From JBBRQP01 sp038226175 (GTDB taxonomy: Bacteria > Cyanobacteriota > Cyanobacteriia > Gloeobacterales > Anthocerotibacteraceae): a DNA stretch of 64,000 nucleotides. Both the position numbers and the translations under genes were made by a program. The notes under the pieces were generated by a model, which was not told where the DNA came from, did not search any database, and saw only the letters and a program-made list of their open reading frames with translations. Shown piece after piece: positions 16,833 to 25,807 of the stretch (position 1 is its first letter; every line of letters begins with the position of its first letter). Location: the NCBI GenBank assembly GCA_038226175.1, contig JBBRQP010000008.1, positions 1-64,000 on the forward strand, given 5' to 3'.

Positions 16833-19004
16833 ATGACCCCACTGCTGCTTTTGCCTCTCGCCAAGATTACTATTGCCATAGTTCTAAGTGTAGCTTTTAC
16901 CACCACCAGTCAAGCACAGCCTTTACCAAAGCCAGAAGTTATCTCAACCCGTGCTGCCGATTTGTTAGCACAATCACCTAATAACGAGAGTGCTCTAGAT
17001 GACGACGAAAATGTTGATCTGCTCGCTGAGTTTACGATCACAGGTAGTCAAGTACGTAGACCCCGTAGTGAAACGACAACGCCAGTTTATGTAATTGATC
17101 GCGCTGAGATCGAACAAAAAGGTGCCCGAACTTTGGGGGATGTCATTCGCAATACGCCAGGGGTAACCTCCAATATTTCTGGGGCCGGTTCAGATGTTCA
17201 TAATGGCTATTTTATTCGAGGTTTACCGACAACGAGTACAGCAATCTTAGTCGATGGCAGACCTATTACCAACCTCAATCAAGAACACTATGATCCCGGT
17301 GAGATTTCGATTTTTGAAGCGGAACGTGTTGAAGTTATGCCCAGTGGCGGCACGACGCTTTATGGCAGTACTGCACTCGGTGGCGTCATCAATGTCATTA
17401 CCCGCCAACCCACTAAACCTGCTGAAGTTGTGGCAAGTACCGAATTTGGTAGTTATGGTTATAGCAAATACTCAGCCAGTTATCGGGGTAAGAGTGGCTC
17501 TTGGCTCTACAGTCTGTCTACTGAAAACTTTAATACGCTCAATAATTTCCCCTACGAAGTCGAGCGACCTACAGGCACCTTACGTGGTATCAGACCCGGA
17601 GGCGATGTCAATAGTCGCAGCTATCAGGGTAAACTAGGCTATGAGTTGGATTCGCGTAATACTTTAACGCTATCCGGTATCTTGCAAAACAGTTACAAAG
17701 GTATCTCTCCTGTCTCAATTATCGATGACCGCCAAAATGTCTATAACGGTCTTAGTGCCGATCAGTTAGGTCTCAATGATGATCATAAGTCTCGCTTAAA
17801 TACTGATAGTTACGGTCTGGCTTTGACCTGGGATAGCAAGTTAGGTAAGGGTGATGATTCACAACTGCAAACTCGTATCTCACTAGACCGTGCTCTCAAC
17901 CGTGAAGTTGCCGCTGGTGGCGAAGATTTTAGGACAGAAATTTATCTTTTGGGGATACGCTCCAGTCATAGTTGGCAACTAAATCCCAACTGGCGCATCA
18001 CCTATGGTTTTGATTACCTCAAAGAAATGGGACGCTCAGAAGTCCTCAGTAGTAATGAACTCGACTATGATACGAGCTTAGAGCGTCCTGCACTCTTTGT
18101 CCTCAATGATGTCAAACTAACCAGTAATCTGTTTTTGTCGGCAGGGGGACGCTATAGCTTGACCGACAAATACGGCAACTCCCTTGACCCAAACCTTGGT
18201 TTACGCTGGCAAATGACCCCAACCTTTGCCTTGCGCACTAATTTTAATCGGGGTTTTAAGGCTCCCAATTTCCATGATTTATTTGGCAAAACTGTCCATA
18301 AAGGCAACCCCAATCTCTTGCCAGAACGCGGCTCTTTTTGGGATGCGGGTGTGGATTGGCAACCTAGTCCAAAAACAAACTTGGGTGTTACAGGATTTAT
18401 CTCAGATGTTCGTAATCTCGCCTCCTTAAGTTTGGTTGACCCGCGCCAGCCCGATTTTGCCGAATTTACGGCGCTAGGTTATGTCAATGGTGACCGGGTA
18501 CGGGTTAATTACCCCTCGGTTTATAATTCTGGTTTTGAGATGAGCTTTGACTGGCAACTCAGTCCAAACTGGAAATTTTTCTTGACAGAAACTTATACCG
18601 ATGCCCGGATTATTAACTCGGGACGGCCTGAGATTGATCAAACTCAATACGCCTTAGTTCCTTTTCATATGGGCAGAGTCGGATTTAGCTACGAAGAGCC
18701 CATCGGATTTCGAGCAGCTTTATTTACCAATTTTGTAGGACAACGCTCCGTTGATACCTATCATGTGGGGCCTGCCGATGTTGAAGTAGATCCGGGGATA
18801 TTTATTTCTCAAGTTGCCAAGTTACCCACAGGCAGCACGATTCCTGGCTATATGACCTTAGATTTATCCCTACGCTTCCCATTGGCCTCGGGGCTAATTT
18901 TGAATGCTTATATAGATAATTTGCTCAATACTTATTACGAGCGTTCCTACGGCGGTCCAGCGCCGGGGACTAACTTTCGAGTCGGGCTAACTTCGACTTT
19001 CTAA
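16833..19004 (+). CDS. TonB-dependent outer membrane receptor (paralogue)
   Basis: 723 residues. Signal peptide about 1-28 (ending TTTSQA), TonB-box-like region EFTITGSQV (about 66-74), plug domain with VYVIDRAEIEQKG, YFIRGLPTTSTAILVDG, ERVEVMPSGGTTLYGS and GGVINVITR, then the beta-barrel ending VGLTSTF. It shares long identical stretches of design with the receptor at 13538-15892, including FIRGLPTTST and NLNQEH, so the two arose by duplication. No convincing Fur box was seen in the 143-base divergent region and the ribosome site is weak (AAATGAAAG). Ligand unknown. Confidence 0.9.
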   Translation: MTPLLLLPLAKITIAIVLSVAFTTTSQAQPLPKPEVISTRAADLLAQSPNNESALDDDENVDLLAEFTITGSQVRRPRSETTTPVYVIDRAEIEQKGARTLGDVIRNTPGVTSNISGAGSDVHNGYFIRGLPTTSTAILVDGRPITNLNQEHYDPGEISIFEAERVEVMPSGGTTLYGSTALGGVINVITRQPTKPAEVVASTEFGSYGYSKYSASYRGKSGSWLYSLSTENFNTLNNFPYEVERPTGTLRGIRPGGDVNSRSYQGKLGYELDSRNTLTLSGILQNSYKGISPVSIIDDRQNVYNGLSADQLGLNDDHKSRLNTDSYGLALTWDSKLGKGDDSQLQTRISLDRALNREVAAGGEDFRTEIYLLGIRSSHSWQLNPNWRITYGFDYLKEMGRSEVLSSNELDYDTSLERPALFVLNDVKLTSNLFLSAGGRYSLTDKYGNSLDPNLGLRWQMTPTFALRTNFNRGFKAPNFHDLFGKTVHKGNPNLLPERGSFWDAGVDWQPSPKTNLGVTGFISDVRNLASLSLVDPRQPDFAEFTALGYVNGDRVRVNYPSVYNSGFEMSFDWQLSPNWKFFLTETYTDARIINSGRPEIDQTQYALVPFHMGRVGFSYEEPIGFRAALFTNFVGQRSVDTYHVGPADVEVDPGIFISQVAKLPTGSTIPGYMTLDLSLRFPLASGLILNAYIDNLLNTYYERSYGGPAPGTNFRVGLTSTF

Positions 19005-19005
19005 T

Positions 19006-19884
19006 TTAGGCCAGTAAATATTTTTGCAGGAGCGGAGCCAATTTTTGGGCTGTAGCCACAGGGATCTGGTCAATCGGTGTGAGTAAAGCATTTTTGAGCG
19101 CAGAGTGAGCCGCACAGACGGGTAGGCTAACGCCAAGACGTGGGATTACGGCTGCGAGAATACGCTGGGCAAGGGTAACATTTTGATGCAGATAGGCCAT
19201 AATTTGTTCGACTGTGACCGCGCCATGATCCGGGTGCCAACAGTCATAGTCCGTGACCCAAGCTAGCGTACTGTAGGCAATTTCCGCCTCACGGCTGAGT
19301 TTGGCTTCTTGCACATTGGTCATGCCAATCACCTCCATGCCCCAACGCCGATAAACCATCGACTCGGCATAGGTCGAAAAAGCCGGGCCTTCCATACATA
19401 AATATGTTCCCCCTTGATGAACCTGCGCACTTCCTAACTCTAATTGCTGACAAGTTTCACTAATTAGCGCAACTAATTCGAGACTTATCGGCTGGGCAAA
19501 ACTAACATGGGCGACAACGCCATCACCAAAAAATGTCGATGGACGTTGGCGCGTCCAATCAAAAAACTGATCTACCAAAACCAAGTCACCGGGACGATAG
19601 TTTTCTTGTAGAGAACCAACTGCTGAAACTGCCAAGATATAGGATACGCCTAGGGTTTTGAGCGCGTAAATATTCGCTCGATAAGGAACTTCGGTGGGTA
19701 AAAGCTGATGATGACGACCATGGCGCGGCAAAAAAGCGGCCGTGATCCCGTCAATTTCACCTAAAACCAGTTGATCTGAGGGTTTCCCAAAGGGCGTTGT
19801 AATATCGACGTGCCGTATATTTGTGAGCCCCGGCATCTGATATAAACCACTACCGCCAATAACTGCAATCTGAGCTTGGGTCAT
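19006..19884 (-). CDS. mtnP: S-methyl-5'-thioadenosine phosphorylase
   Basis: Phosphorolysis of methylthioadenosine to adenine and methylthioribose-1-phosphate, the first step of methionine salvage. The 292-residue protein starts AQIAVIGGSGLYQM (phosphate site), has FLPRHGRHHQLLPTEVPYRAN, AVGSLQENYRPGDLVL, and the purine/ribose segment YLCMEGPAFST plus GMTNVQEAKLSREAEI, all typical of MTAP. The late WVTDYDCWHPDH motif fits MTAP better than purine nucleoside phosphorylase. Ends one base from the convergent receptor gene. The ATG is preceded by GGGAG. Confidence 0.93.
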   Translation of the reverse strand: MTQAQIAVIGGSGLYQMPGLTNIRHVDITTPFGKPSDQLVLGEIDGITAAFLPRHGRHHQLLPTEVPYRANIYALKTLGVSYILAVSAVGSLQENYRPGDLVLVDQFFDWTRQRPSTFFGDGVVAHVSFAQPISLELVALISETCQQLELGSAQVHQGGTYLCMEGPAFSTYAESMVYRRWGMEVIGMTNVQEAKLSREAEIAYSTLAWVTDYDCWHPDHGAVTVEQIMAYLHQNVTLAQRILAAVIPRLGVSLPVCAAHSALKNALLTPIDQIPVATAQKLAPLLQKYLLA

Positions 19885-20041
19885 ATTCTCACTCCCGGTT
19901 ATCTGAGTTCAATTGTGCTGTGTCAGGGGTAACTTAGAACAAAATACCGATAGTCTTTCACAAATCGAATCGTCAATATAGGAGCGACTACAAACATAGA
20001 ATTAGCCAAAAAGGCATAAAAAGGATGTATTATTCATTAAT

Positions 20042-20773
20042 ATGAAGGAATTTACCCTCTACCCGCAAGCACCTATTACAGAAGCAATAATTGACTTTCA
20101 GGTGCAGCTACCTGAAAACAGCAACCTTGATCAACTTTTAAGAGTAAGAGATTTTACTAAAACCGACTACCCTGTGCAGCAGTCATTGGAACAAATTAGT
20201 GGACAGATAGGCCAGGTTGTCAGTCTTGAAAAGTCTCACGTTGGCTATCAATTTTCTAACGCAGACAATAAGCAAGTATTTCGGGCTACTCTTAGAGGAT
20301 TTTCATTCCACCGACTTGCTCCGTACAGTGGCTGGGCATTATTCAAAAATGAAGCTCATCGGTTATGGACTATTTACAAAAAATCACTCACACCATTCAT
20401 GATAAAAAGAGTAAGTCTACGGTATGTCAACCATTTAAATTTACCTTTGCAAATAGACGGCTCTCTAAATTTTCAGGACTATCTTACTGTGGTGCCCCCT
20501 GTACCTACCTCTATTTCCCAAGGCGTCAGCAGCTACCTTATCCAACTCCTACTGCCTCAACCAGAGATTGAAAGCATGTTGATGCTCAATCATGCGGTTG
20601 TTGAGTCGCCAAATCCAGATTTTGTCTCTGTCGTTCTAGATATTGAGATTTATCACGAAAAAGATATGGACAATGGGCAACAGGTTTGGGATATTTTAGA
20701 GTTATGCCGTAACCGCAAAAATCAAGTTTTTGAGGAATGCATCACCGACCAAACTAGGGAGCTTTTTAAATGA
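20042..20773 (+). CDS. TIGR04255-like protein (uncharacterised)
   Basis: 243 residues opening with the pattern Tyr-Pro-x-Ala-Pro-Ile-Thr-Glu-Ala-Ile-Ile-Asp-Phe, as in proteins of the TIGR04255 family, and later RVSLRYVNHLNLP and HEKDMDNGQQVWDILELCRNRKN blocks that recur there. No signal peptide, no membrane helix and no recognisable catalytic motif. The reading frame ends in the start codon of the next gene (ATGA overlap), so it forms a tight unit with the two genes downstream. Base composition looks more AT-rich than the flanking mtnP and cpcS-like genes, suggesting acquisition. Function unknown; members of this family are often seen in variable genome regions. Confidence 0.75.
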   Translation: MKEFTLYPQAPITEAIIDFQVQLPENSNLDQLLRVRDFTKTDYPVQQSLEQISGQIGQVVSLEKSHVGYQFSNADNKQVFRATLRGFSFHRLAPYSGWALFKNEAHRLWTIYKKSLTPFMIKRVSLRYVNHLNLPLQIDGSLNFQDYLTVVPPVPTSISQGVSSYLIQLLLPQPEIESMLMLNHAVVESPNPDFVSVVLDIEIYHEKDMDNGQQVWDILELCRNRKNQVFEECITDQTRELFK

Positions 20774-21102
20774 GCTTATACTATCCTTCCCTTCCTGCAC
20801 ATGCTGACCCGTTTAAGTGGCATCGCCAAGAAATCTCTTTACATAGCTTAGAAGGTAAAGCTTTACAAAATAAAGAGCGTACAGCTTTCTTTGATACTCA
20901 AAAAACAGCCTGTGGCACTGCTACTAAGCATTTTTTTAGGGTTGTTGAAAGCGAAGTCTCTGTTGAAAAAGTAGTAGATGAAGACGACTTTTCGTATAAC
21001 TCTATACCTGCTAAAGAAAGACGATTTATCAATGTGCGATTTGTTCATCGAGGGCGTAGGCTCGCCAAGCCCTATAGCCTAGAAGATGAAAATGAAGAAT
21101 GA
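20770..21102 (+). CDS. unknown protein of the TIGR04255 trio, 110 aa
   Basis: Middle gene of a three-gene unit; it overlaps the upstream gene by four bases and ends three bases before the next start. Charged, with an acidic stretch VDEDDF near the middle and at the C-terminus (EDENEE), and a basic block RRFINVRFVHRGRR. No known motif, membrane segment or cysteine cluster. Its small size and acidic tail would fit an adaptor or inhibitor role for its neighbours, but nothing in the sequence proves that. Confidence 0.65.
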   Translation: MSLYYPSLPAHADPFKWHRQEISLHSLEGKALQNKERTAFFDTQKTACGTATKHFFRVVESEVSVEKVVDEDDFSYNSIPAKERRFINVRFVHRGRRLAKPYSLEDENEE

Positions 21103-21105
21103 CCC

Positions 21106-21624
21106 ATGAGTCAGAAATCTTTTTGGGTTAAAGCACAAGGATCTTCACTCCTTCAAGGTGATCTCTTGGAAGATTGTTGGATTCCTATACTTGGCGAAGA
21201 ATATGGCGAAGATGACAGTCAAATGATAATTCCCATAGATAAAGTTAACCTTATTGTCTTAACTCAAAGTTGTGATTTGGAGAATGGCAAAGTTGACCTA
21301 GTCGCTATGTGTCCCATATTCAAGTTGATTGATTTTGAAGAGATTAATCCTAATTTTGCAAAGAAGTGGGAAGAGGTTCGTAAAGGCAGGATTGAAGGTT
21401 TACATTTACTAGCCTCCCCAACGAATCCAGAAAATAATCGTGAAGCACTAGTAGTGGATTTTCGAGAAATTTATAGCCTGCCTATAGGATATCTAAAACG
21501 TAGAGCTACGCAAGCAGAATCTCACTGGCGTTTAGACTCTCCTTATCTAGAACACTTTTCTCAATCGTTTGCTCGATTTTTTATGAGAGTAGGATTACCA
21601 TCTGCGATTGCGCCTTTTAAATAA
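21106..21624 (+). CDS. unknown protein with Leu-Thr-Gln-Ser-Cys-Asp-Leu motif
   Basis: 172 residues, last gene of the trio. The conspicuous block LIVLTQSCDLENGKVDLVAM (about 60-79) recurs in a group of uncharacterised bacterial proteins, where the Ser-Cys-Asp is nearly invariant; a metal-binding or catalytic Cys is conceivable. Earlier QGDLLEDCWIPI and later SLPIGYLKRRATQ and an Arg/Phe-rich end (FARFFMRVGLP) complete the pattern. No signal peptide. Position right behind the TIGR04255-like and 110-residue genes suggests they work together. I do not know the function. Confidence 0.7.
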   Translation: MSQKSFWVKAQGSSLLQGDLLEDCWIPILGEEYGEDDSQMIIPIDKVNLIVLTQSCDLENGKVDLVAMCPIFKLIDFEEINPNFAKKWEEVRKGRIEGLHLLASPTNPENNREALVVDFREIYSLPIGYLKRRATQAESHWRLDSPYLEHFSQSFARFFMRVGLPSAIAPFK

Positions 21625-21795
21625 TAGTCAGCTCTCGCGTGACCAGACAACACTACAAACAAAAGCATTAGAGAGGTGTTGATGCGTTGCCAGGACGTAG
21701 ATTAAGCAAGCCACCGCCCAGATAGTTTTTCAGTCATACCTTTTCCAGTTGGGCTTGATGAGGCACAATGATAAGAAGCAATCAGGAAACAATCG

Positions 21796-22410
21796 ATGGA
21801 TGTGATGGCGTTTTTTCGGGCCTGTGAAGGTCGGTGGTATTCCCAACGGGTTAGCCATCACCTAGCTTTTCGTAGACAAGAAAAAGGCGAGTCAGAAATC
21901 ACAATCCTCTGTTTACCCGCTGACCATCCAGAGGTCGTGGCCCTGTGTGAATTGCATCAAAAGAATCCAACTCAGGCCATGGGAGCAGCCCTAGTGACTT
22001 GGAAGGGGACTTTGCAAGGCGATAACCTTAATCATGATGGGCGTTCGCTGATGGTACCCATACCCGATGATGCCACAGGCCGCGCTGGTACCCTGTTGCG
22101 GGATTTGGGCTATGCCGAAAGTGTGCCTGTCGCCGGACAGTATCGCCTCGCAGATGATGATGCACTCTTGCTCTCGACCTGTTACCAGCAGACCGAATCT
22201 GAGGAGCGGTTTAGCTTTGCCAGCGAAAATTTACGCTTTCGGGCCAGTACCCTCAAAAATAATGGTGGTCTGAGTATGACAACATTTTGTACAGAAATGC
22301 GCCTTAACGAAGGCGAGAACCGTCCGCAAAATGTCCAAGACCGTTTAGGTACAACAGGTGAACCCCTCAAACCAACTAGTGCTGCGAGCTATTCGGCCTT
22401 AGGCGGTTGA
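21796..22410 (+). CDS. phycobiliprotein lyase, CpcS/CpeS family
   Basis: Lipocalin-fold protein that attaches bilins to cysteines of phycobiliproteins. The 204-residue chain begins MDVMAFFRACEGRWYSQRVSHHLAF, the standard CpcS/CpcU opening with the SQRTSHH-type signature, and has the later ERFSFASENLRFRAST and FCTEMRL blocks. The C-terminal 25 residues are extra and low in structure. No phycobilisome genes adjoin it; the next gene is ndhN. Whether it is the S or U subunit cannot be decided from sequence alone. Confidence 0.85.
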   Translation: MDVMAFFRACEGRWYSQRVSHHLAFRRQEKGESEITILCLPADHPEVVALCELHQKNPTQAMGAALVTWKGTLQGDNLNHDGRSLMVPIPDDATGRAGTLLRDLGYAESVPVAGQYRLADDDALLLSTCYQQTESEERFSFASENLRFRASTLKNNGGLSMTTFCTEMRLNEGENRPQNVQDRLGTTGEPLKPTSAASYSALGG

Positions 22411-22465
22411 AGCTCCAAAGATCAAGTACGCTGAAGGGTAGCAAACACCAGCTAGGACGAGGGTG

Positions 22466-22933
22466 ATGGCCTACCCAATTGTGACCAATGGTAAGACATT
22501 TGTAGATGAAGTGCTCAAAGAAGGCACCGTTGCACTCTGGTCTCCTCCCGAAGGCGGATTTGAGGGCAACTATCGGCGGCGGGTACGCGAGGCAGGCTAT
22601 GTTTCCCTTCAGATGTCGGCTCGGGGTTTGGGAGATCCGGCCCGTTATCTGACCGAAAATCACACCGTGCGTCCGGCACACCTCGGTAAAAAAGATAAAT
22701 ATGTCCATAATTTCCCGCCCATTATCCAAACTAATTTAGCTAGTCTGCCGCCCAATGCCAAAGGTCTTTTGTTGTGGATCATCGAAGGCAAAGTCTTAGC
22801 TGTACAGGAATTAGAATTTTTGATTCTGCTGACTAGCCAAGAAACCCGCGTCAAAATCGTCATTGAAATGGGTAGTGACCCTAAAGTCCGCTGGCAACCC
22901 CTACGCACCTACCTCCAAGAACGGGGCTTCTAG
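22466..22933 (+). CDS. ndhN: NAD(P)H-quinone oxidoreductase subunit N
   Basis: Cyanobacteria/chloroplast-specific subunit of the NDH-1 complex (photosynthetic complex I) that supports cyclic electron flow and respiration. 155 residues from ATG 22466 (GAGG five bases upstream; a GTG at 22463 is also in frame). Family blocks: PPEGGFEGNYRRRVREAGY, SARGLGDPARYLT, VRPAHLGKK, KGLLLWIIEGKVLAVQELEF, and KIVIEMGSDPKVRWQPL. Length is as expected. It is followed two bases later by the DUF2993 gene, likely on the same transcript. Confidence 0.95.
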   Translation: MAYPIVTNGKTFVDEVLKEGTVALWSPPEGGFEGNYRRRVREAGYVSLQMSARGLGDPARYLTENHTVRPAHLGKKDKYVHNFPPIIQTNLASLPPNAKGLLLWIIEGKVLAVQELEFLILLTSQETRVKIVIEMGSDPKVRWQPLRTYLQERGF

Positions 22934-22935
22934 GC

Positions 22936-23721
22936 GTGGACTGGCTGTCGGGGCTAGTCGCTGCACTGCTGGCTGTCGGGGCTGTAGGAGGCGTGGCTGT
23001 GGATGAAATTCTCACCAAACAGTTGCGCAATCAAATTCAAAGTGCTGAGAGGCTCGAAGTGCGGGTACAGAGTGTTCCCAATTATCGTTTAGCCCTCGGT
23101 GAAATTGATCGGGTACGGGTTGCCGGGCGGGGTGTACTGCTGCAACCAGGATTTCGGGTGGCTTTGGTTGAGCTTGAATCTGACCCGATCAAACTTGATT
23201 TGAATAACCTAAGTCATTTGGCTCAGCCCGTCAAAGCAGCGGCTCGGGTGCAACTCACCGAAGCTGATTTGAATATCGCGCTGAATATGCCGCAAATCTT
23301 AGCTTCTCTAAAAGGTATCCGCGCCGAATTACCCAGTCTATCGGGAGGAGCCGCCCAACTCGAAACATTTGATCTGACTCAGCCGCAAATTCAGCTCACT
23401 CAGGGTGAAATCGCGATCTCGGCTCTGCTCTCAGTGGTGGGCAAAACCCCGCCGGGACAGGAGATTCGTTTTACAATTCGTACAGCCTTAGGCGTAGATA
23501 AGGGCACAAAATTACAATTTTTACACCCGCAATTTCTGCTTGATGGCGTCGAAGTACCGCCAGATTTGGGAGAAATTTTTAGTGGCGCGCTCAATACTGT
23601 GATTAATCTCGATACTTTACGCCAACAGGGTATCACCGGACGCATTTTGCGCTTGAGCTTGACCCCTGGTCAATTAGAGTTGATTGGGTTTGCGCAGATT
23701 GACCGTCTACCAGGGTCGTGA
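22936..23721 (+). CDS. DUF2993 (LmeA-like) lipid-binding family protein
   Basis: GTG start at 22936, two bases after ndhN. 261 residues: an N-terminal hydrophobic anchor (about 1-25), then the DUF2993 pattern with LEVRVQSVPNYRLALGEID, LVELESDPIKLDL and AARVQLTEADLNIALNM. Proteins of this family are thought to bind phospholipids at the cell envelope (LmeA of mycobacteria is the known member). In cyanobacteria their role is unknown to me. Membrane-anchored periplasmic localisation is inferred from the N-terminus. Confidence 0.82.
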   Translation: MDWLSGLVAALLAVGAVGGVAVDEILTKQLRNQIQSAERLEVRVQSVPNYRLALGEIDRVRVAGRGVLLQPGFRVALVELESDPIKLDLNNLSHLAQPVKAAARVQLTEADLNIALNMPQILASLKGIRAELPSLSGGAAQLETFDLTQPQIQLTQGEIAISALLSVVGKTPPGQEIRFTIRTALGVDKGTKLQFLHPQFLLDGVEVPPDLGEIFSGALNTVINLDTLRQQGITGRILRLSLTPGQLELIGFAQIDRLPGS

Positions 23722-23817
23722 GTATGTGAGGCTTCTGCAATAAATATGACATTTCGGATGGTACGCCCAGAGACTTTATAAAATAGAGAGAAAGCTTGTT
23801 TTTAAGGAGTTACGGCA

Positions 23818-24939
23818 ATGCCGCTATCCAATCCCTTGTGCCTGGTTAACGAATTTGGTCAAAGTTTATGGCTTGATGATTTGCGACGTGACCTGATCAC
23901 CTCCGGCGAACTCAAGCGGCTAATCGAAGAAGAATGTGTGCGTGGTCTAACTTCTAACCCCACTATTTTCCAAAAAGCCATCACAGGTAGTAGTGCTTAC
24001 GATGAGCAGATCCAACCTTTGGCTGATGCGGGTAATTCGGTCGATGAGATCTATGAAGCTCTGGTGATCAAAGATATCCGGGCTGCCGCAGATTTATTTT
24101 TACCCCTCTACACCGATACCAATGGCGCTGATGGTTATGTCAGCATCGAAGTTTCACCCAAGCTAGCTTACGACACTGCCGGAACCGTCCAAGAAGCCCT
24201 GCGCTTTTGGCAGACAATTGACCGTCCCAATATCATGATTAAAATCCCCGCGACTCTCGAAGGGGTGCCAGCCATACAACAAGTCATTGCGGCGGGCATT
24301 AATGTCAATGTCACCTTGATTTTTAGCCTTGAGCGCTATCAAGCCGTAGTCGATGCCTACCTGAGTGGGTTAGAAGCCTTGGCAAATCAAGGCGGCGATG
24401 TGAGCCGTATTGCTTCGGTGGCAAGTTTCTTTGTCTCACGGGTTGATGCTGCTGTCGATAAATTGCTTGAAGCAAAACAAGCCGCCGGGGAAGATGTCAG
24501 TGCACTATTGGGTAAAGCTGCGATTGCTAATGCAGCGGTGGCTTATCACATTTGGGAAGAAATCTCTAAAGGTGAACGCTTCGCAGGACTCAAAGCAAAA
24601 GGTGCGCATCCCCAACGCTTGCTCTGGGCGAGTACGGGTACCAAAAACCCCAACTATCGTGATGTTCTCTATGTAGAAGAGTTGATCGGCGATCAAACTG
24701 TCGATACCGTCCCGCCAGCGACGTTAGACGCTTTCCGGGATCATGGTGTGGCACGCGCGACCCTAGCCGAAAAAACTGTTGATGCCCAAGCCATGCTCGA
24801 TCGCCTAGCAGCAGCGGGTATTGACCTCGCCGCTGTCACCCACAAACTCGAAGAAGATGGCGTAAAATCCTTTGCTGCGTCCTTCGATGACCTGATCAAT
24901 GCGCTGGCTGCTAAACGTAAAGTTATGGTGTCCGTGTAG
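23818..24939 (+). CDS. tal: transaldolase
   Basis: Moves a dihydroxyacetone unit between sugar phosphates in the oxidative pentose phosphate pathway. 373 residues of the mycobacterial/cyanobacterial-type transaldolase (TIGR00876-like), longer than E. coli TalB. Motifs: WLDDLRRDLITSGEL, RGLTSNPTIFQKAI near the N-terminus, the Schiff-base lysine in IMIKIPATLEGV, VNVTLIFSLERY and SVASFFVSRVDAAVD. A good ribosome site AAGGAG is nine bases upstream of ATG, and a TATAAA box lies at 23777-23782. An adjacent hairpin downstream probably ends the transcript. Confidence 0.95.
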   Translation: MPLSNPLCLVNEFGQSLWLDDLRRDLITSGELKRLIEEECVRGLTSNPTIFQKAITGSSAYDEQIQPLADAGNSVDEIYEALVIKDIRAAADLFLPLYTDTNGADGYVSIEVSPKLAYDTAGTVQEALRFWQTIDRPNIMIKIPATLEGVPAIQQVIAAGINVNVTLIFSLERYQAVVDAYLSGLEALANQGGDVSRIASVASFFVSRVDAAVDKLLEAKQAAGEDVSALLGKAAIANAAVAYHIWEEISKGERFAGLKAKGAHPQRLLWASTGTKNPNYRDVLYVEELIGDQTVDTVPPATLDAFRDHGVARATLAEKTVDAQAMLDRLAAAGIDLAAVTHKLEEDGVKSFAASFDDLINALAAKRKVMVSV

Positions 24940-24956
24940 GGTGCTCAGCTCAATAC

Positions 24957-24982
24957 GCCATCTTCTGCGCCCAGGAGATGGC
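24957..24982 (+). terminator. hairpin after transaldolase gene
   Basis: Arms GCCATCTTCT and AGGAGATGGC form a ten-pair stem (one G-U) around a six-base loop, 17 bases after the tal stop. No T-run follows (TAAAAACC), so it is either a weak terminator or an mRNA 3'-end stabiliser. Confidence 0.45.
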
Positions 24983-25030
24983 TAAAAACCGGAATCTGAG
25001 CTGCTCAATTCCATCTGCTAGGCTAGAGGC

Positions 25031-25807
25031 ATGGTGAGATCTTTGATGAATAACCTATCTTTAGTCGGTCTGCATAACCATACCTGTACCAGTGACGGTT
25101 TATTTTCACCACAACAATTGACCGCTCATGCTCAGCAACAGGGCTATCAAAAATTAGCGATTAGCGATCACAATACGATTCACGGTTGGCTAGATTTAGA
25201 CCTGCCAAAAAATGTTGTAGGTGCCATCGAATTATCTGGGATCTGTCCAGATACGGGCATTGAAATACATTTTTTGGGTTATCATCTGACACTCACTGCC
25301 GAATTGCTGGCTTATTCACAGCTATTTGCTGACCTCTATGAAGCGGCTTGGCAGGCCACATTACAAAATTTAGGTACCGAAACCTTATCAAAAACCCTAA
25401 GCCAACGCGGTCAAGCAATTCAAGATTTGATCAATTTAGGCATCCATCCTCAGATGATCGTGGCCGAGTGGTTGCGGGTACAAAATGTCTGGCGCGGCGA
25501 AAATCAAGGGTTATCCTATTTGAGTTGTGCTGATGCCGTAGCAATGCTGCGCCGGGCGGGCGCTTTTATTGCAATTGCCCATCCCCAGCGTTATGCGCGT
25601 GCCATGAATGAAGATTTGATTGACCGCGTTGATGCGCTGGAGGTCTATCACCCGAGCCATAATCCAGAAATTCGTCAATTTTGGCGTGATATCGCGGTGC
25701 GCTTGGATAAACAAGTGACGGGAGGTCATGATTTTCATGGCTGGAATCAGCCTCATTGTCTACCAACGCCACTTGCCCTTACAGATGAGCGGTTATTTAT
25801 CCCATGA
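25031..25807 (+). CDS. PHP-domain phosphoesterase
   Basis: Metal-dependent PHP fold protein, 258 residues. Metal ligands are visible in GLHNHTCTSDG (motif I), LAISDHNTIHGW (motif II), IAIAHPQRY and GGHDFHGWN (later motifs). The arrangement resembles the YciV/RNase AM group acting on RNA or nucleotide 3',5'-bisphosphates, but also other PHP proteins; substrate not decidable here. Starts at 25031 or at ATG 25046, which has GGTGAG seven bases upstream. Its stop overlaps the pdxA start by four bases, so both are cotranscribed. Confidence 0.82.
   Translation: MVRSLMNNLSLVGLHNHTCTSDGLFSPQQLTAHAQQQGYQKLAISDHNTIHGWLDLDLPKNVVGAIELSGICPDTGIEIHFLGYHLTLTAELLAYSQLFADLYEAAWQATLQNLGTETLSKTLSQRGQAIQDLINLGIHPQMIVAEWLRVQNVWRGENQGLSYLSCADAVAMLRRAGAFIAIAHPQRYARAMNEDLIDRVDALEVYHPSHNPEIRQFWRDIAVRLDKQVTGGHDFHGWNQPHCLPTPLALTDERLFIP

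Noticed and set aside
21620..21640. ATAGTCAGC resembling the repeat end
   Set aside because: Only nine bases match and nothing around them aligns with the dispersed element.
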